The notes under the pieces were generated by a model. It was not told the origin of the DNA. It was given only the letters and a program-made list of their open reading frames with translations, and did no database searches. A DNA stretch of 10,094 nt from Nocardioides sp. (GTDB lineage Bacteria; Actinomycetota; Actinomycetes; Propionibacteriales; Nocardioidaceae), in assembly GCA_029264225.1 (NCBI GenBank), contig JARICB010000436.1, positions 1 through 10,094 on the forward strand, written 5' to 3'. Shown one piece after another: positions 1-6,259 of the stretch (positions are counted from its first letter, which is position 1; every line of letters begins with the position of its first letter). The position numbers and the translations under genes are program-made.

Positions 1-40
1 ATTTGTTTGACTGTAAACCCCCACAACCACGCAGTCTCGG

Positions 41-706
41 TCAGCTCTCGAGCGGCCAGCCGCGCTCGGCCCAACCGGCGGTGCCGGCGGTGACGTTGAC
101 GGCGTCGACGCCCTGCTCCTGCAGATAGTCGGCGATGGCGCGACTACGTCCGCCACTGGCACAGATGACCATGACGCGTCGGTCGGTGGGCACCTCGGCC
201 AGCCGCTCGGGGACGTCGTTCATCGCGATGTGCACGGCCCCGGGAACGTGACCCGAGGCCCACTCGTCGTCCTCGCGGACATCGAGGACGAACCCGCCGC
301 CGGCGTGCTCAGCGGCGAAGGTATCGAGGTCGAGCTCGTCGGGGTTGGCCTGCGCCTCGGCGACCTGGGCGCGAACGGCGTCCATATCGACCTCGCGGGC
401 CTGGGAGATGATGTCGTTGAGGACCTGCGGGGGAAGGGCACCAGCCTGGTTGAAGAGCAGGATTCCGTCGCGGAAGAGCATCAGGGTAGGGATCGAGGAG
501 ATGCCCGCCTGTCCGGCCAGTTCCTGCTCGGCCTCGGTGTCTACCTTGGCGAAGGTGATGTCCGGGTTGGCCTCCGAGGCGGACTCGAAGACGGGGGCGA
601 ACTGGCGGCACGGGCCGCACCACTCAGCCCAGAAGTCGACGAGGGTGATGCCCTCTCGGGTGACGGTTTCCTCGAAGGAAGCATCTGTCAGTTCGATAGT
701 GGCCAT
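41..706 (-). CDS. Thioredoxin-rhodanese fusion protein
   Basis: A 221-residue cytoplasmic protein with two redox or sulfur domains. Residues 1-105 are a thioredoxin fold with the dithiol motif WCGPC (C30, C33) and the conserved cis-proline in SIPTL (P73). A helical linker covers about 106-125. Residues 126-221 are a rhodanese domain with the entry motif DVRE (142-145) and an active-site loop starting at C182 (CASGGR), a six-residue loop that fits sulfurtransferases rather than Cdc25-like phosphatases. No signal peptide or membrane segment is visible. The ATG at 706 is chosen because it starts the thioredoxin domain; the frame stays open far upstream but there it only reads antisense to echA19. 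It lies 53 bp downstream of echA19 on the same strand and could be co-transcribed, but a TAGGCT -10 box seven bases before the ATG suggests its own leaderless promoter. Link to sterol degradation is by position only. Its substrate is unknown. Confidence 0.9.
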   Translation of the reverse strand: MATIELTDASFEETVTREGITLVDFWAEWCGPCRQFAPVFESASEANPDITFAKVDTEAEQELAGQAGISSIPTLMLFRDGILLFNQAGALPPQVLNDIISQAREVDMDAVRAQVAEAQANPDELDLDTFAAEHAGGGFVLDVREDDEWASGHVPGAVHIAMNDVPERLAEVPTDRRVMVICASGGRSRAIADYLQEQGVDAVNVTAGTAGWAERGWPLES

Positions 707-713
707 GCTCGCG

Positions 714-719
714 AGCCTA
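714..719 (-). promoter_or_regulatory. Putative leaderless -10 box of the thioredoxin-rhodanese gene
   Basis: Read on the minus strand, TAGGCT matches the actinobacterial -10 pattern TANNNT and is followed by seven bases and the ATG at 706, so transcription would begin at or next to the start codon. The same seven bases plus ATG (CGCGAGCATG) follow the -10 box of fadE26. No good -35 box and no KstR palindrome are visible here, so this promoter would not be under direct KstR control. It is predicted from one short motif and spacing only. Confidence 0.35.
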
Positions 720-759
720 CCGATCGGTTGGGCATTGCCTGTGGGGTGGTGGACCCCGT

Positions 760-1563
760 TCAGCGGCCGGTGAACTCGGGCTTGCGCTTCGCGGCGAAGG
801 CGCGCGGGCCCTCCCGAGCATCGTCGGAGGCGAAGACCCTGGCTCCGACGACGGCGTCGTCGGCCCAGCAGTCGTCTTCGTGGCGGCCCTCGGAGTCGCG
901 GATCGTCTTGAGGATCGCCTGGACCGCGACCGGCCCGTTGGCCACGATCAGGTCGGCGATCTCCCGGGCCTTCGCCAGCGCCGTACCGTCCGGGACGACG
1001 TGGCCGATCAGTCCGTAGGACAACGCCTCGGCCGCCGAGATGTGTCGGCCGGTGAGCAGCATCTCGGCCGCGATCGTGGCCGGGACCTGGCGGGGGAGTC
1101 GCACGACCGAGCCGCCGAGGGGGTAGAGCGACCAACGGGCCTCGGAGACGCCGAACCTTGCCGACTCACCGGCCACGCGGATGTCGGTAGCCGTCAGGAT
1201 CTCGGTACCGCCGGCGATGGCGGGTCCCTCCACCGCAGCGATCAGGGGCTTGGTCAGCCGAAAGCCCTTCAACAATGGCTTGATGATGGTCGGGTCGTAG
1301 TCACCCGATGCGAAGGACTCGGTCGGTGCCCTCTTCGACATCGCCTTGAGGTCGGCGCCCGCGCAGAAGTAGCCCCCCGCACCGGTCAGGATCACGGCGC
1401 GGATGGATTCGTCCGTGTTGACCCGCTCCCACGTGTCACCAAGTATCGCCAACATCTCGGTCGACAGCGCGTTGCGAGACTCTGGTCGATTCATCGTCAC
1501 GGTCAGGACGTGAGCGTCCTGTTCAACAAGACAGTGCGGTGCAGACCCTGTGGGGAGCGACAT
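760..1563 (-). CDS. echA19: Steroid side-chain enoyl-CoA hydratase EchA19
   Basis: A 267-residue crotonase-fold enzyme that adds water to the alpha,beta double bond of steroid enoyl-CoAs in side-chain beta-oxidation; the M. tuberculosis enzyme (Rv3516) prefers 3-oxo-chol-4,22-dien-24-oyl-CoA. From memory the sequence aligns with Rv3516 along its length with a constant offset of four residues through the core, sharing runs such as [12 protein letters not shown] and [20 protein letters not shown]. Both hydratase acids are present: E121 (GGTEI) and E141 (VSEAR). The oxyanion hole is built from FCAGADL (66-72) and the GPAIAGG turn (113-119). It is divergent from fadD19, as in M. tuberculosis, and shares a KstR operator with it. 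The ATG at 1563 is seven bases after the predicted -10 box end, so the message is probably leaderless. Oddity: the two lysines reported as succinylation sites in Rv3516 (K132, K139) correspond to R136 and R143 here. Confidence 0.95.
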   Translation of the reverse strand: MSLPTGSAPHCLVEQDAHVLTVTMNRPESRNALSTEMLAILGDTWERVNTDESIRAVILTGAGGYFCAGADLKAMSKRAPTESFASGDYDPTIIKPLLKGFRLTKPLIAAVEGPAIAGGTEILTATDIRVAGESARFGVSEARWSLYPLGGSVVRLPRQVPATIAAEMLLTGRHISAAEALSYGLIGHVVPDGTALAKAREIADLIVANGPVAVQAILKTIRDSEGRHEDDCWADDAVVGARVFASDDAREGPRAFAAKRKPEFTGR

Positions 1564-1569
1564 GGAGAG

Positions 1570-1598
1570 ATCCTAGTCACAAACGAGAACGTGTTCTA
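1570..1598 (-). promoter_or_regulatory. Predicted leaderless promoter of echA19
   Basis: On the minus strand a -35-like TAGAAC (1598-1593), a 17-base spacer and a -10 box TAGGAT (1575-1570) lead to a transcription start at about 1563, the A of the echA19 ATG. The AGGA that looks like a ribosome-binding site seven bases before the ATG lies inside this -10 box. The -35 element lies wholly inside the KstR palindrome, so bound repressor would block polymerase. Motifs and spacing are seen; promoter activity is inferred. Confidence 0.55.
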
Positions 1599-1602
1599 GT
1601 GT
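1574..1602 (+). promoter_or_regulatory. Predicted leaderless promoter of the fadD19 operon
   Basis: A -35-like TAGTCA (1574-1579), a 17-base spacer and a -10 box TAGTGT (1597-1602) are followed by seven bases and the ATG at 1610, predicting a transcript that begins at the start codon. The KstR palindrome fills the spacer and its last two bases are the first two of the -10 box. The -35 shares bases 1574-1575 with the echA19 -10 box, so the two promoters are interlocked. This geometry is repeated exactly upstream of fadE26. Confidence 0.55.
1585..1598. promoter_or_regulatory. KstR operator between echA19 and fadD19
   Basis: GAGAACGTGTTCTA contains the 12-base inverted repeat AGAAC-GT-GTTCT (1586-1597) and fits the published KstR consensus TNNAACNNGTTNNA at seven of eight fixed positions, the first base being G instead of T. 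KstR is the TetR-family repressor of cholesterol catabolism, released by 3-oxo-4-cholestenoate-type CoA esters. The site does not resemble the KstR2 motif. Its left edge continues as AAAC, as does the second operator of this window when read in the same orientation. One site controls both divergent genes; the kstR gene itself is not in this window. Confidence 0.85.
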
Positions 1603-1609
1603 GCCGCTC

Positions 1610-3253
1610 ATGGCCCTCAACATCGCCGATCTCTTCGAACACGCAGTCGACGTCGTCCCTGATCGGGGGATCATCCAGGTCGAGGATCGGATCGTCAGCT
1701 ACGCCGACCTGGAGGCGGCTGCCAACCAGCTCGCGCACTACCTGGCGGATCGCGGCATAGGCCCTGGCGACCATGTCGGCATCTACGGCAAGAACAGCAT
1801 CGAGCACGTGGTGGCGCTGCTGGCGACCTTCAAGATCCGTGCGGTCGCGATCAACGTGAACTACCGCTACGTCGAGGCCGAGCTCAACTATCTCTTCGAC
1901 AACTCCGATCTCGTCGCGCTGATTCACGAGCGTCCGTACGCGCCGCTCGTCGCGGCCACTGCTCCCCAGCACGTGAGGCTGCACACCGTCGTGGCCATGC
2001 CGGACCCGACGGAGCCGCACAACGAGGCGGATGTCTCGGCCTACGGCGGCGTGCTCTGGGCCGACGCCCTTGCAGGGCAGAGACCCGAGCGGGACTTCGC
2101 GGAGCGCAGCGGCGATGACATCCACATCCTCTACACGGGCGGAACCACCGGCCAGCCCAAGGGCGTGATGTGGCGTCACGAGGACTTCTGGCGGGTGCTG
2201 GGCGGCGGCATCGACGTGATGAGCGGCACCCGGCTCGAGGAGTATGACCAGTCCAAGGTTGCGGCCAGCGGCGAGCCGATGGTGACGTTCCCGCTCAGCC
2301 CGCTGATGCACGGCGGCGCCCAGGCAGCCCTGCTCATGCACCTGTTCGCCGGCCACCGCACGGTGCTGGCGCCCAAGTTCGACGCCGACCAGATCTGGCG
2401 CACGATCGAGGCCAACAAGGTGCAGCTGATCTTCCTGACCGGCGACGCCATGGCACGTCCGCTGATAGAGGCCTACCTGGCCGGGAACTATGACGCCAGC
2501 TCACTCATCGCCGTCGCCTCGAGCTCCGCCATCTTCAGTCGACCGGTCAAGCAGCGCTGGATGGAAGCCTTCCCTGACACCTTCTTCACCGACTCGGTCG
2601 GCTCCTCCGAGACCGGCTTCCAGGGCACCGGCCTCCAGGACAGCGACAACATCCTGGGCGAGGGCCCGGTGGTGGCCCTCGGCCTGGAGAGCGTCGTCCT
2701 CGACGAGGACAACCGGATACTCGACCCCTTCGCCGATGTAGGCAAGGTCGGTCGACTTGCCCGCGGCGGCAGCGTACCGATCGGCTACTACAAGGACGAG
2801 GCCAAGTCGGCGAGCACGTTCCTGATGATCGACGGCGCCCGCTACTCGGTTCCCGGCGACTTCGCCCGGCTCGAGGGGGACAACAAGGTCACCCTGCTGG
2901 GCCGCGGCTCCAACTGCATCAACACCGGTGGCGAGAAGGTCTATCCCGAAGAGGTCGAGATGGCGCTCAAGAGCCATCCCGACGTCTACGACGCGCTCGT
3001 GGTCGGTGTTGCCGACGAGAGCTACGGCCAGCAGGTCTCGGCCGTCATTGAGACCCGCGACGGTGCCCGGCCAGAGCTCGACGACCTGCGGAACTACCTG
3101 CGCCAGCACCTGTCGGGCTACAAGTTGCCCCGGTCGGTGACCTACGTCGAGGAGATCCCACGCAGCGCCACCGGGAAGGCGAACTATCCGCGAGCCAAGG
3201 AGTTGGCCATGACGAATCTGGACCGCACCGGCAGCCGGGGCAGCGAGTCCTGA
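1610..3253 (+). CDS. fadD19: Steroid-26-oyl-CoA synthetase FadD19
   Basis: A 547-residue acyl-CoA synthetase of the adenylate-forming family, close in length and sequence (from memory) to FadD19, Rv3515c. It uses ATP to load CoA on the C26 carboxylate of the oxidised sterol side chain; in Rhodococcus FadD19 is needed for C24-branched sterols. The N terminus MALNIADL matches mycobacterial FadD19. The AMP-binding loop YTGGTTGQPKGV is at 175-186, the motif DSVGSSETGF follows in mid-protein, a GDFARLEG adenylation-domain motif lies later, and the catalytic lysine of the C-terminal domain is K523 (SATGKANY). ATG 1610 is preferred over an in-frame GTG at 1601 because of the predicted leaderless promoter and because the GTG falls inside its -10 box. 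The stop overlaps the next ATG by one base (TGATG), which suggests translational coupling. It is the first gene of a three-gene KstR-controlled operon. Confidence 0.95.
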   Translation: MALNIADLFEHAVDVVPDRGIIQVEDRIVSYADLEAAANQLAHYLADRGIGPGDHVGIYGKNSIEHVVALLATFKIRAVAINVNYRYVEAELNYLFDNSDLVALIHERPYAPLVAATAPQHVRLHTVVAMPDPTEPHNEADVSAYGGVLWADALAGQRPERDFAERSGDDIHILYTGGTTGQPKGVMWRHEDFWRVLGGGIDVMSGTRLEEYDQSKVAASGEPMVTFPLSPLMHGGAQAALLMHLFAGHRTVLAPKFDADQIWRTIEANKVQLIFLTGDAMARPLIEAYLAGNYDASSLIAVASSSAIFSRPVKQRWMEAFPDTFFTDSVGSSETGFQGTGLQDSDNILGEGPVVALGLESVVLDEDNRILDPFADVGKVGRLARGGSVPIGYYKDEAKSASTFLMIDGARYSVPGDFARLEGDNKVTLLGRGSNCINTGGEKVYPEEVEMALKSHPDVYDALVVGVADESYGQQVSAVIETRDGARPELDDLRNYLRQHLSGYKLPRSVTYVEEIPRSATGKANYPRAKELAMTNLDRTGSRGSES

Positions 3254-4359
3254 TGCACACCGATCTGTGCGAGGTCTTCGGGATCGACTACCCGATCTTC
3301 GCTTTCACCCCCTCCGAGCACGTTGCGGCGGCAGTGACCCGAGCCGGTGGGCTCGGCGTGCTGGGCGCCGTCAGGTTCAACGACCCGGCCGAGCTGGACC
3401 GGGCCCTGACCTGGCTCGACGAGAACACCGACGGCTTGCCCTACGGCGTCGATGTCGTGATGCCGATGACCGGGCCCACCGAGGGGTCGTCGGTGGACCT
3501 CAAGTCGATGATCCCGCCGGAGCACATCAGCTTCGTCGAGCGCACCCTCCAACAACTCGGCGTACCGCCGCTGCCCGATGGTGAGGGCCGCGAAGGGGTG
3601 CTCGGTTGGCTGCACTCGGTCGCTCGCTCGCATGTGGACGTCGCGCTCACGCATCGACCTGTGCTGATCGCCAACGCCCTCGGCTCGCCGCCGGCCGACG
3701 TGATCGACCAGGCACATGCGGCGGGGGTGAAGGTGGCGGCGCTGGCTGGTGCCGCCAAGCATGCTCTGACCCATGTCGCCAACGGGGTGGACGTGATCAT
3801 TGCCCAGGGCTTCGAGGCGGGCGGGCACACGGGCGAGATCGCCAGCATGGTGTTGACCCCGGAGATCGTCGATGCGGTGGGACCCGACGTGCCGGTGCTC
3901 GGTGCGGGCGGCATCGGCTCCGGTCGGCAGATCGCCGCCTCCTTGGCCCTGGGCGCCCAAGGAGTGTGGCTGGGCTCGTTGTGGCTGACGACCGCGGAGT
4001 ATGCCCAACTCAACAGCAACCGAGCGATGACCGAAGCGTTCTTGCGCGCCTCCAGCGCCGACACGGTCCGGACCCGGGCCTACACCGGCAAGCCGGCCCG
4101 GTTGCTCAGGACGAGGTGGACCGACGCCTGGGACGCGCAGGATGCGCCCGCGCCGTTGCCGATGCCGTTGCAGAACCTGCTTGTCGCCGGTGCGCACGAC
4201 CGGATGGGCGCCCACACCGACCCCGCCACGATCGCGATGCCTGTAGGGCAGATCGTCGGGCGGATGAACGAGGTCCGCCCGGTGGCTGACGTCATGGCCC
4301 AGCTGATCTCGGAATTCGACGCTGCGGCCGCCCGTCTCGCTGCGATTGCCGGCGCCTGA
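3253..4359 (+). CDS. Nitronate monooxygenase / 2-nitropropane dioxygenase-family flavoprotein
   Basis: A 368-residue FMN-dependent TIM-barrel protein of the nitronate monooxygenase (NPD) family, which also includes FabK-type enoyl reductases and IpdC of steroid ring degradation. Visible family marks are GGLGVLGAV near the N terminus, the QGFEAGGHTG segment (185-194) with the conserved H192, and the FMN-phosphate loop GAGGIGSG (217-224). The opening MHTDLCEVFGIDYPIFAF resembles, from memory, Rv1533 of M. tuberculosis more than IpdC (Rv3553), so it is not called ipdC. It is coupled on both sides by TGATG overlaps, to fadD19 before it and the isomerase-like gene after it, so it is almost certainly made with them on sterols. 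A role as a flavin-dependent reductase or dehydrogenase acting on an unsaturated steroid acyl-CoA is inference; the actual substrate is unknown. Confidence 0.88.
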   Translation: MHTDLCEVFGIDYPIFAFTPSEHVAAAVTRAGGLGVLGAVRFNDPAELDRALTWLDENTDGLPYGVDVVMPMTGPTEGSSVDLKSMIPPEHISFVERTLQQLGVPPLPDGEGREGVLGWLHSVARSHVDVALTHRPVLIANALGSPPADVIDQAHAAGVKVAALAGAAKHALTHVANGVDVIIAQGFEAGGHTGEIASMVLTPEIVDAVGPDVPVLGAGGIGSGRQIAASLALGAQGVWLGSLWLTTAEYAQLNSNRAMTEAFLRASSADTVRTRAYTGKPARLLRTRWTDAWDAQDAPAPLPMPLQNLLVAGAHDRMGAHTDPATIAMPVGQIVGRMNEVRPVADVMAQLISEFDAAAARLAAIAGA

Positions 4360-5144
4360 TGGTGCTGCGATGCCACACGGCTGACCGGGTCAGGACCCTT
4401 ACCCTGGCCCGCCCCGAGGCACTCAACGCCTTCAACGAGGAGTTGTACGACGCCCTGGCGCGGGCCCTGCTCGACGCCACCGAGGACCCGGGCGTGGCGG
4501 TGGTGCTGCTCACCGGCCAGGGGCGCGCGTTCAGCGCCGGCACCGATCTGCTGGAGATGCACCAGCGCAACAGCGACCCCACCTTCGTGCCGGGCGAGTT
4601 CGGCTTCCCCGGCCTGCTGGAAGTGCTGATCGGCTTCGAGAAGCCGCTCGTCGTCGCAGTCAACGGTCTCGGCCTGGGAATCGGCGCCACCATTCTGGGA
4701 TACGCAGATCTGGCGTTCATGGCCTCGGCGGCTCGGCTGAAATGCCCCTTCACCAGCCTCGGCGTCGCTCCGGAGGCGGCCTCGAGCTATCTGCTGCCGC
4801 GACTGGTGGGGCGTCAGCAGGCGGCGTGGATGCTGATGAGCTCGGAGTGGATCGACGCCGAGCGGGCGCTCGCCATGGGCCTGGTGCTCGAGGTGTGTGC
4901 CCCCGATGACCTGCTCGAGGTCGCAATGACCCACGCGCGCACCCTGGCCGCCATGCCGATCTCGAGCCTGGTAGCGGTCAAGCAGACCATGCTGGCGGCG
5001 ATCCGACCGGCCATCGAAGCGGCCAGAGAGCGTGAGCACGCAGCGTTCGCCGAGTTGTTGGGCGCACCGGCCAACGCCGAGGCACTGACCGCCTTCGCCG
5101 AGCGCCGTCCGCCGGACTTCACGTCCCTGCCTTCCGGCAGCTGA
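4359..5144 (+). CDS. Crotonase-family protein, probable delta3,delta2-enoyl-CoA isomerase
   Basis: A 261-residue crotonase-fold protein. The oxyanion-hole segments are present: AFSAGTDL (57-64) and NGLGLGIGAT (102-111). Aligned by eye with classical enoyl-CoA hydratase, both catalytic glutamates are missing, replaced by T111 and F131. One acid appears instead in VAPEAASS at E139, the place of the single general base of ECI2/PECI-type enoyl-CoA isomerases (motif PEGxSS). It should therefore move a double bond rather than add water. It is the last gene of the fadD19 operon, coupled to the flavoprotein gene by TGATG, and ends 15 bp from the convergent fadE27. A plausible job is shifting misplaced side-chain double bonds so that beta-oxidation can go on (inference). 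It is not the EchA19 type: sequence and active site differ clearly from the 760-1563 gene. Confidence 0.88.
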   Translation: MVLRCHTADRVRTLTLARPEALNAFNEELYDALARALLDATEDPGVAVVLLTGQGRAFSAGTDLLEMHQRNSDPTFVPGEFGFPGLLEVLIGFEKPLVVAVNGLGLGIGATILGYADLAFMASAARLKCPFTSLGVAPEAASSYLLPRLVGRQQAAWMLMSSEWIDAERALAMGLVLEVCAPDDLLEVAMTHARTLAAMPISSLVAVKQTMLAAIRPAIEAAREREHAAFAELLGAPANAEALTAFAERRPPDFTSLPSGS

Positions 5145-5159
5145 CGACTCGGAGCGGGC

Positions 5160-6254
5160 TCAGACGGGCTCGGCGGCCAGCGCGCGGCCGATGTTCAGCG
5201 CCTGCTCGGTGCTGGCGCCGTAGGCGAACTCCCACCGGGTGGCGGCCGTGAAGTAGCGGTGCGCCTCCCCGTCGAGGTCGATCCCGACCCCGCCGTGCAC
5301 ATGCACGGTCGTATGCGCGATCGCATGCCCGGCGTCGGCGGCGAAGAGCTTGGCGATCGCCAGCTGCGTGTCGGCCGGCAGGCCCTCCTCGAGGCGCCAG
5401 ACGGCCTGCCACAGCGTCAGGCGCTGGCCCAGAGTGTCGATATATCCGTCGGCGAGACGCTGCGAGACCGCCTGGAAGCTGCCGATCGGGCGGCCGAACT
5501 GCTCTCTTGTCCGGGCATACGCCGCGGTCAGTGCCAGCGCCCCCTCGGTAACTCCCAACTGCACCGCGCACGCCGCCACCGTGACGAGCTGCCGCAGCCG
5601 CTCATCGGCGCCCAGCAGCAACCGGTCTGCTCCGACCGGCACGCTGTGGAGGTCGAGACGGGCGACAGCATCGCCGTCCGAGAGCAGTTGCGGGGTCAGC
5701 GCCACCTCGTCGGCGGTCAGGACGAAGACGCCCACCCCGTCGTCAGTGCTGGCAGGGACCAGGAAGACGTCGGCGATCGTGGCGGCGGGGACGGCGGCCT
5801 TGGAGCCGGTGAGCAGCCAGCCATCGCCGTCGCGGACGGCCCTGGTCACGGGGGTGACCGGGGCGAAGACACGCTCCTCGCTGACGGCCGCGGTCAGGAG
5901 CATGGTGCCGGTGGCCGCGCTGGGCAGCCACTGCGACTGCTGTGCGGGTGAGCCGAACTCGGCGATCAGCCGGCCAGCGGCGACGTGGGTGGCAAGCGGG
6001 ACAGGGGCGACAGTGCGGCCCACCTCGACCAGCACCCGGCAGGCCTCGATCAGCCCGAGTCCGGCGCCGTCGTGGCCTTCGGGCAGGGCGAGGCCGAGCA
6101 GCCCGGCCCTTCCCAGGTCGGTCCACAGAGCGCGGTCGAAGCGGTCTCCGGCTTCCTCGACCTCGCGCATCCGTGCCGGGGTGGCCCGCTCGCGCAGGAT
6201 GCGCGCGGCAAGCTCGGCGGCGTCGTTGGCCGCGGCGGAGAAGTCGAAGTCCAT
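5160..6254 (-). CDS. fadE27: Steroid acyl-CoA dehydrogenase subunit FadE27 (ChsE5-like)
   Basis: A 364-residue acyl-CoA dehydrogenase fold resembling FadE27 (Rv3505). FadE26 and FadE27 form an alpha2beta2 complex (ChsE4-ChsE5) that oxidises the steroid side-chain acyl-CoA, including the C8 chain of 3-oxo-cholest-4-en-26-oyl-CoA. FadE27 is the non-catalytic half: the helix position of the catalytic glutamate holds a neutral residue (about V226), and the alternative C-terminal glutamate of MCAD-like enzymes is also missing. It supplies FAD-binding elements that FadE26 lacks, namely YARTREQFGRPIGSFQ (246-261) and HVHGGVGID near the C terminus. The start at 6254 follows the fadE26 stop by five bases and has a good ribosome-binding site (AGAGGTGA, overlapping that stop). 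The open frame continues far upstream, but only as antisense or out-of-frame reading through fadE26. It is second in a KstR-controlled operon. Confidence 0.93.
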   Translation of the reverse strand: MDFDFSAAANDAAELAARILRERATPARMREVEEAGDRFDRALWTDLGRAGLLGLALPEGHDGAGLGLIEACRVLVEVGRTVAPVPLATHVAAGRLIAEFGSPAQQSQWLPSAATGTMLLTAAVSEERVFAPVTPVTRAVRDGDGWLLTGSKAAVPAATIADVFLVPASTDDGVGVFVLTADEVALTPQLLSDGDAVARLDLHSVPVGADRLLLGADERLRQLVTVAACAVQLGVTEGALALTAAYARTREQFGRPIGSFQAVSQRLADGYIDTLGQRLTLWQAVWRLEEGLPADTQLAIAKLFAADAGHAIAHTTVHVHGGVGIDLDGEAHRYFTAATRWEFAYGASTEQALNIGRALAAEPV

Positions 6255-6259
6255 CTCGC

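Noticed and set aside
230..1018. Long plus-strand open frame antisense to the thioredoxin-rhodanese gene and echA19
   Set aside because: It lies opposite two well-supported genes, has no family motif, and is the sort of open antisense frame that high-GC codon usage produces. The same holds for long frames opposite fadD19, the flavoprotein gene, the isomerase gene and kshA.
1571..1574. AGGA as a ribosome-binding site for echA19
   Set aside because: It is part of TAGGAT, which takes exactly the -10 position found at kshA; if transcription starts at the ATG the AGGA is not in the message. It could still count if a longer transcript exists.
1601..1609. GTG start for fadD19
   Set aside because: The GTG lies inside the predicted -10 box. 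The ATG at 1610 matches the family N terminus and the leaderless geometry seen at fadE26.
3253..4359. Calling the flavoprotein ipdC
   Set aside because: It is of the same broad family, but its N terminus and overall sequence do not resemble Rv3553 as remembered, and ipdA/ipdB are not next to it.
5152..5161. Hairpin GAGC-GG-GCTC as a bidirectional terminator
   Set aside because: The loop has only two bases and no T-rich tract follows on either strand.
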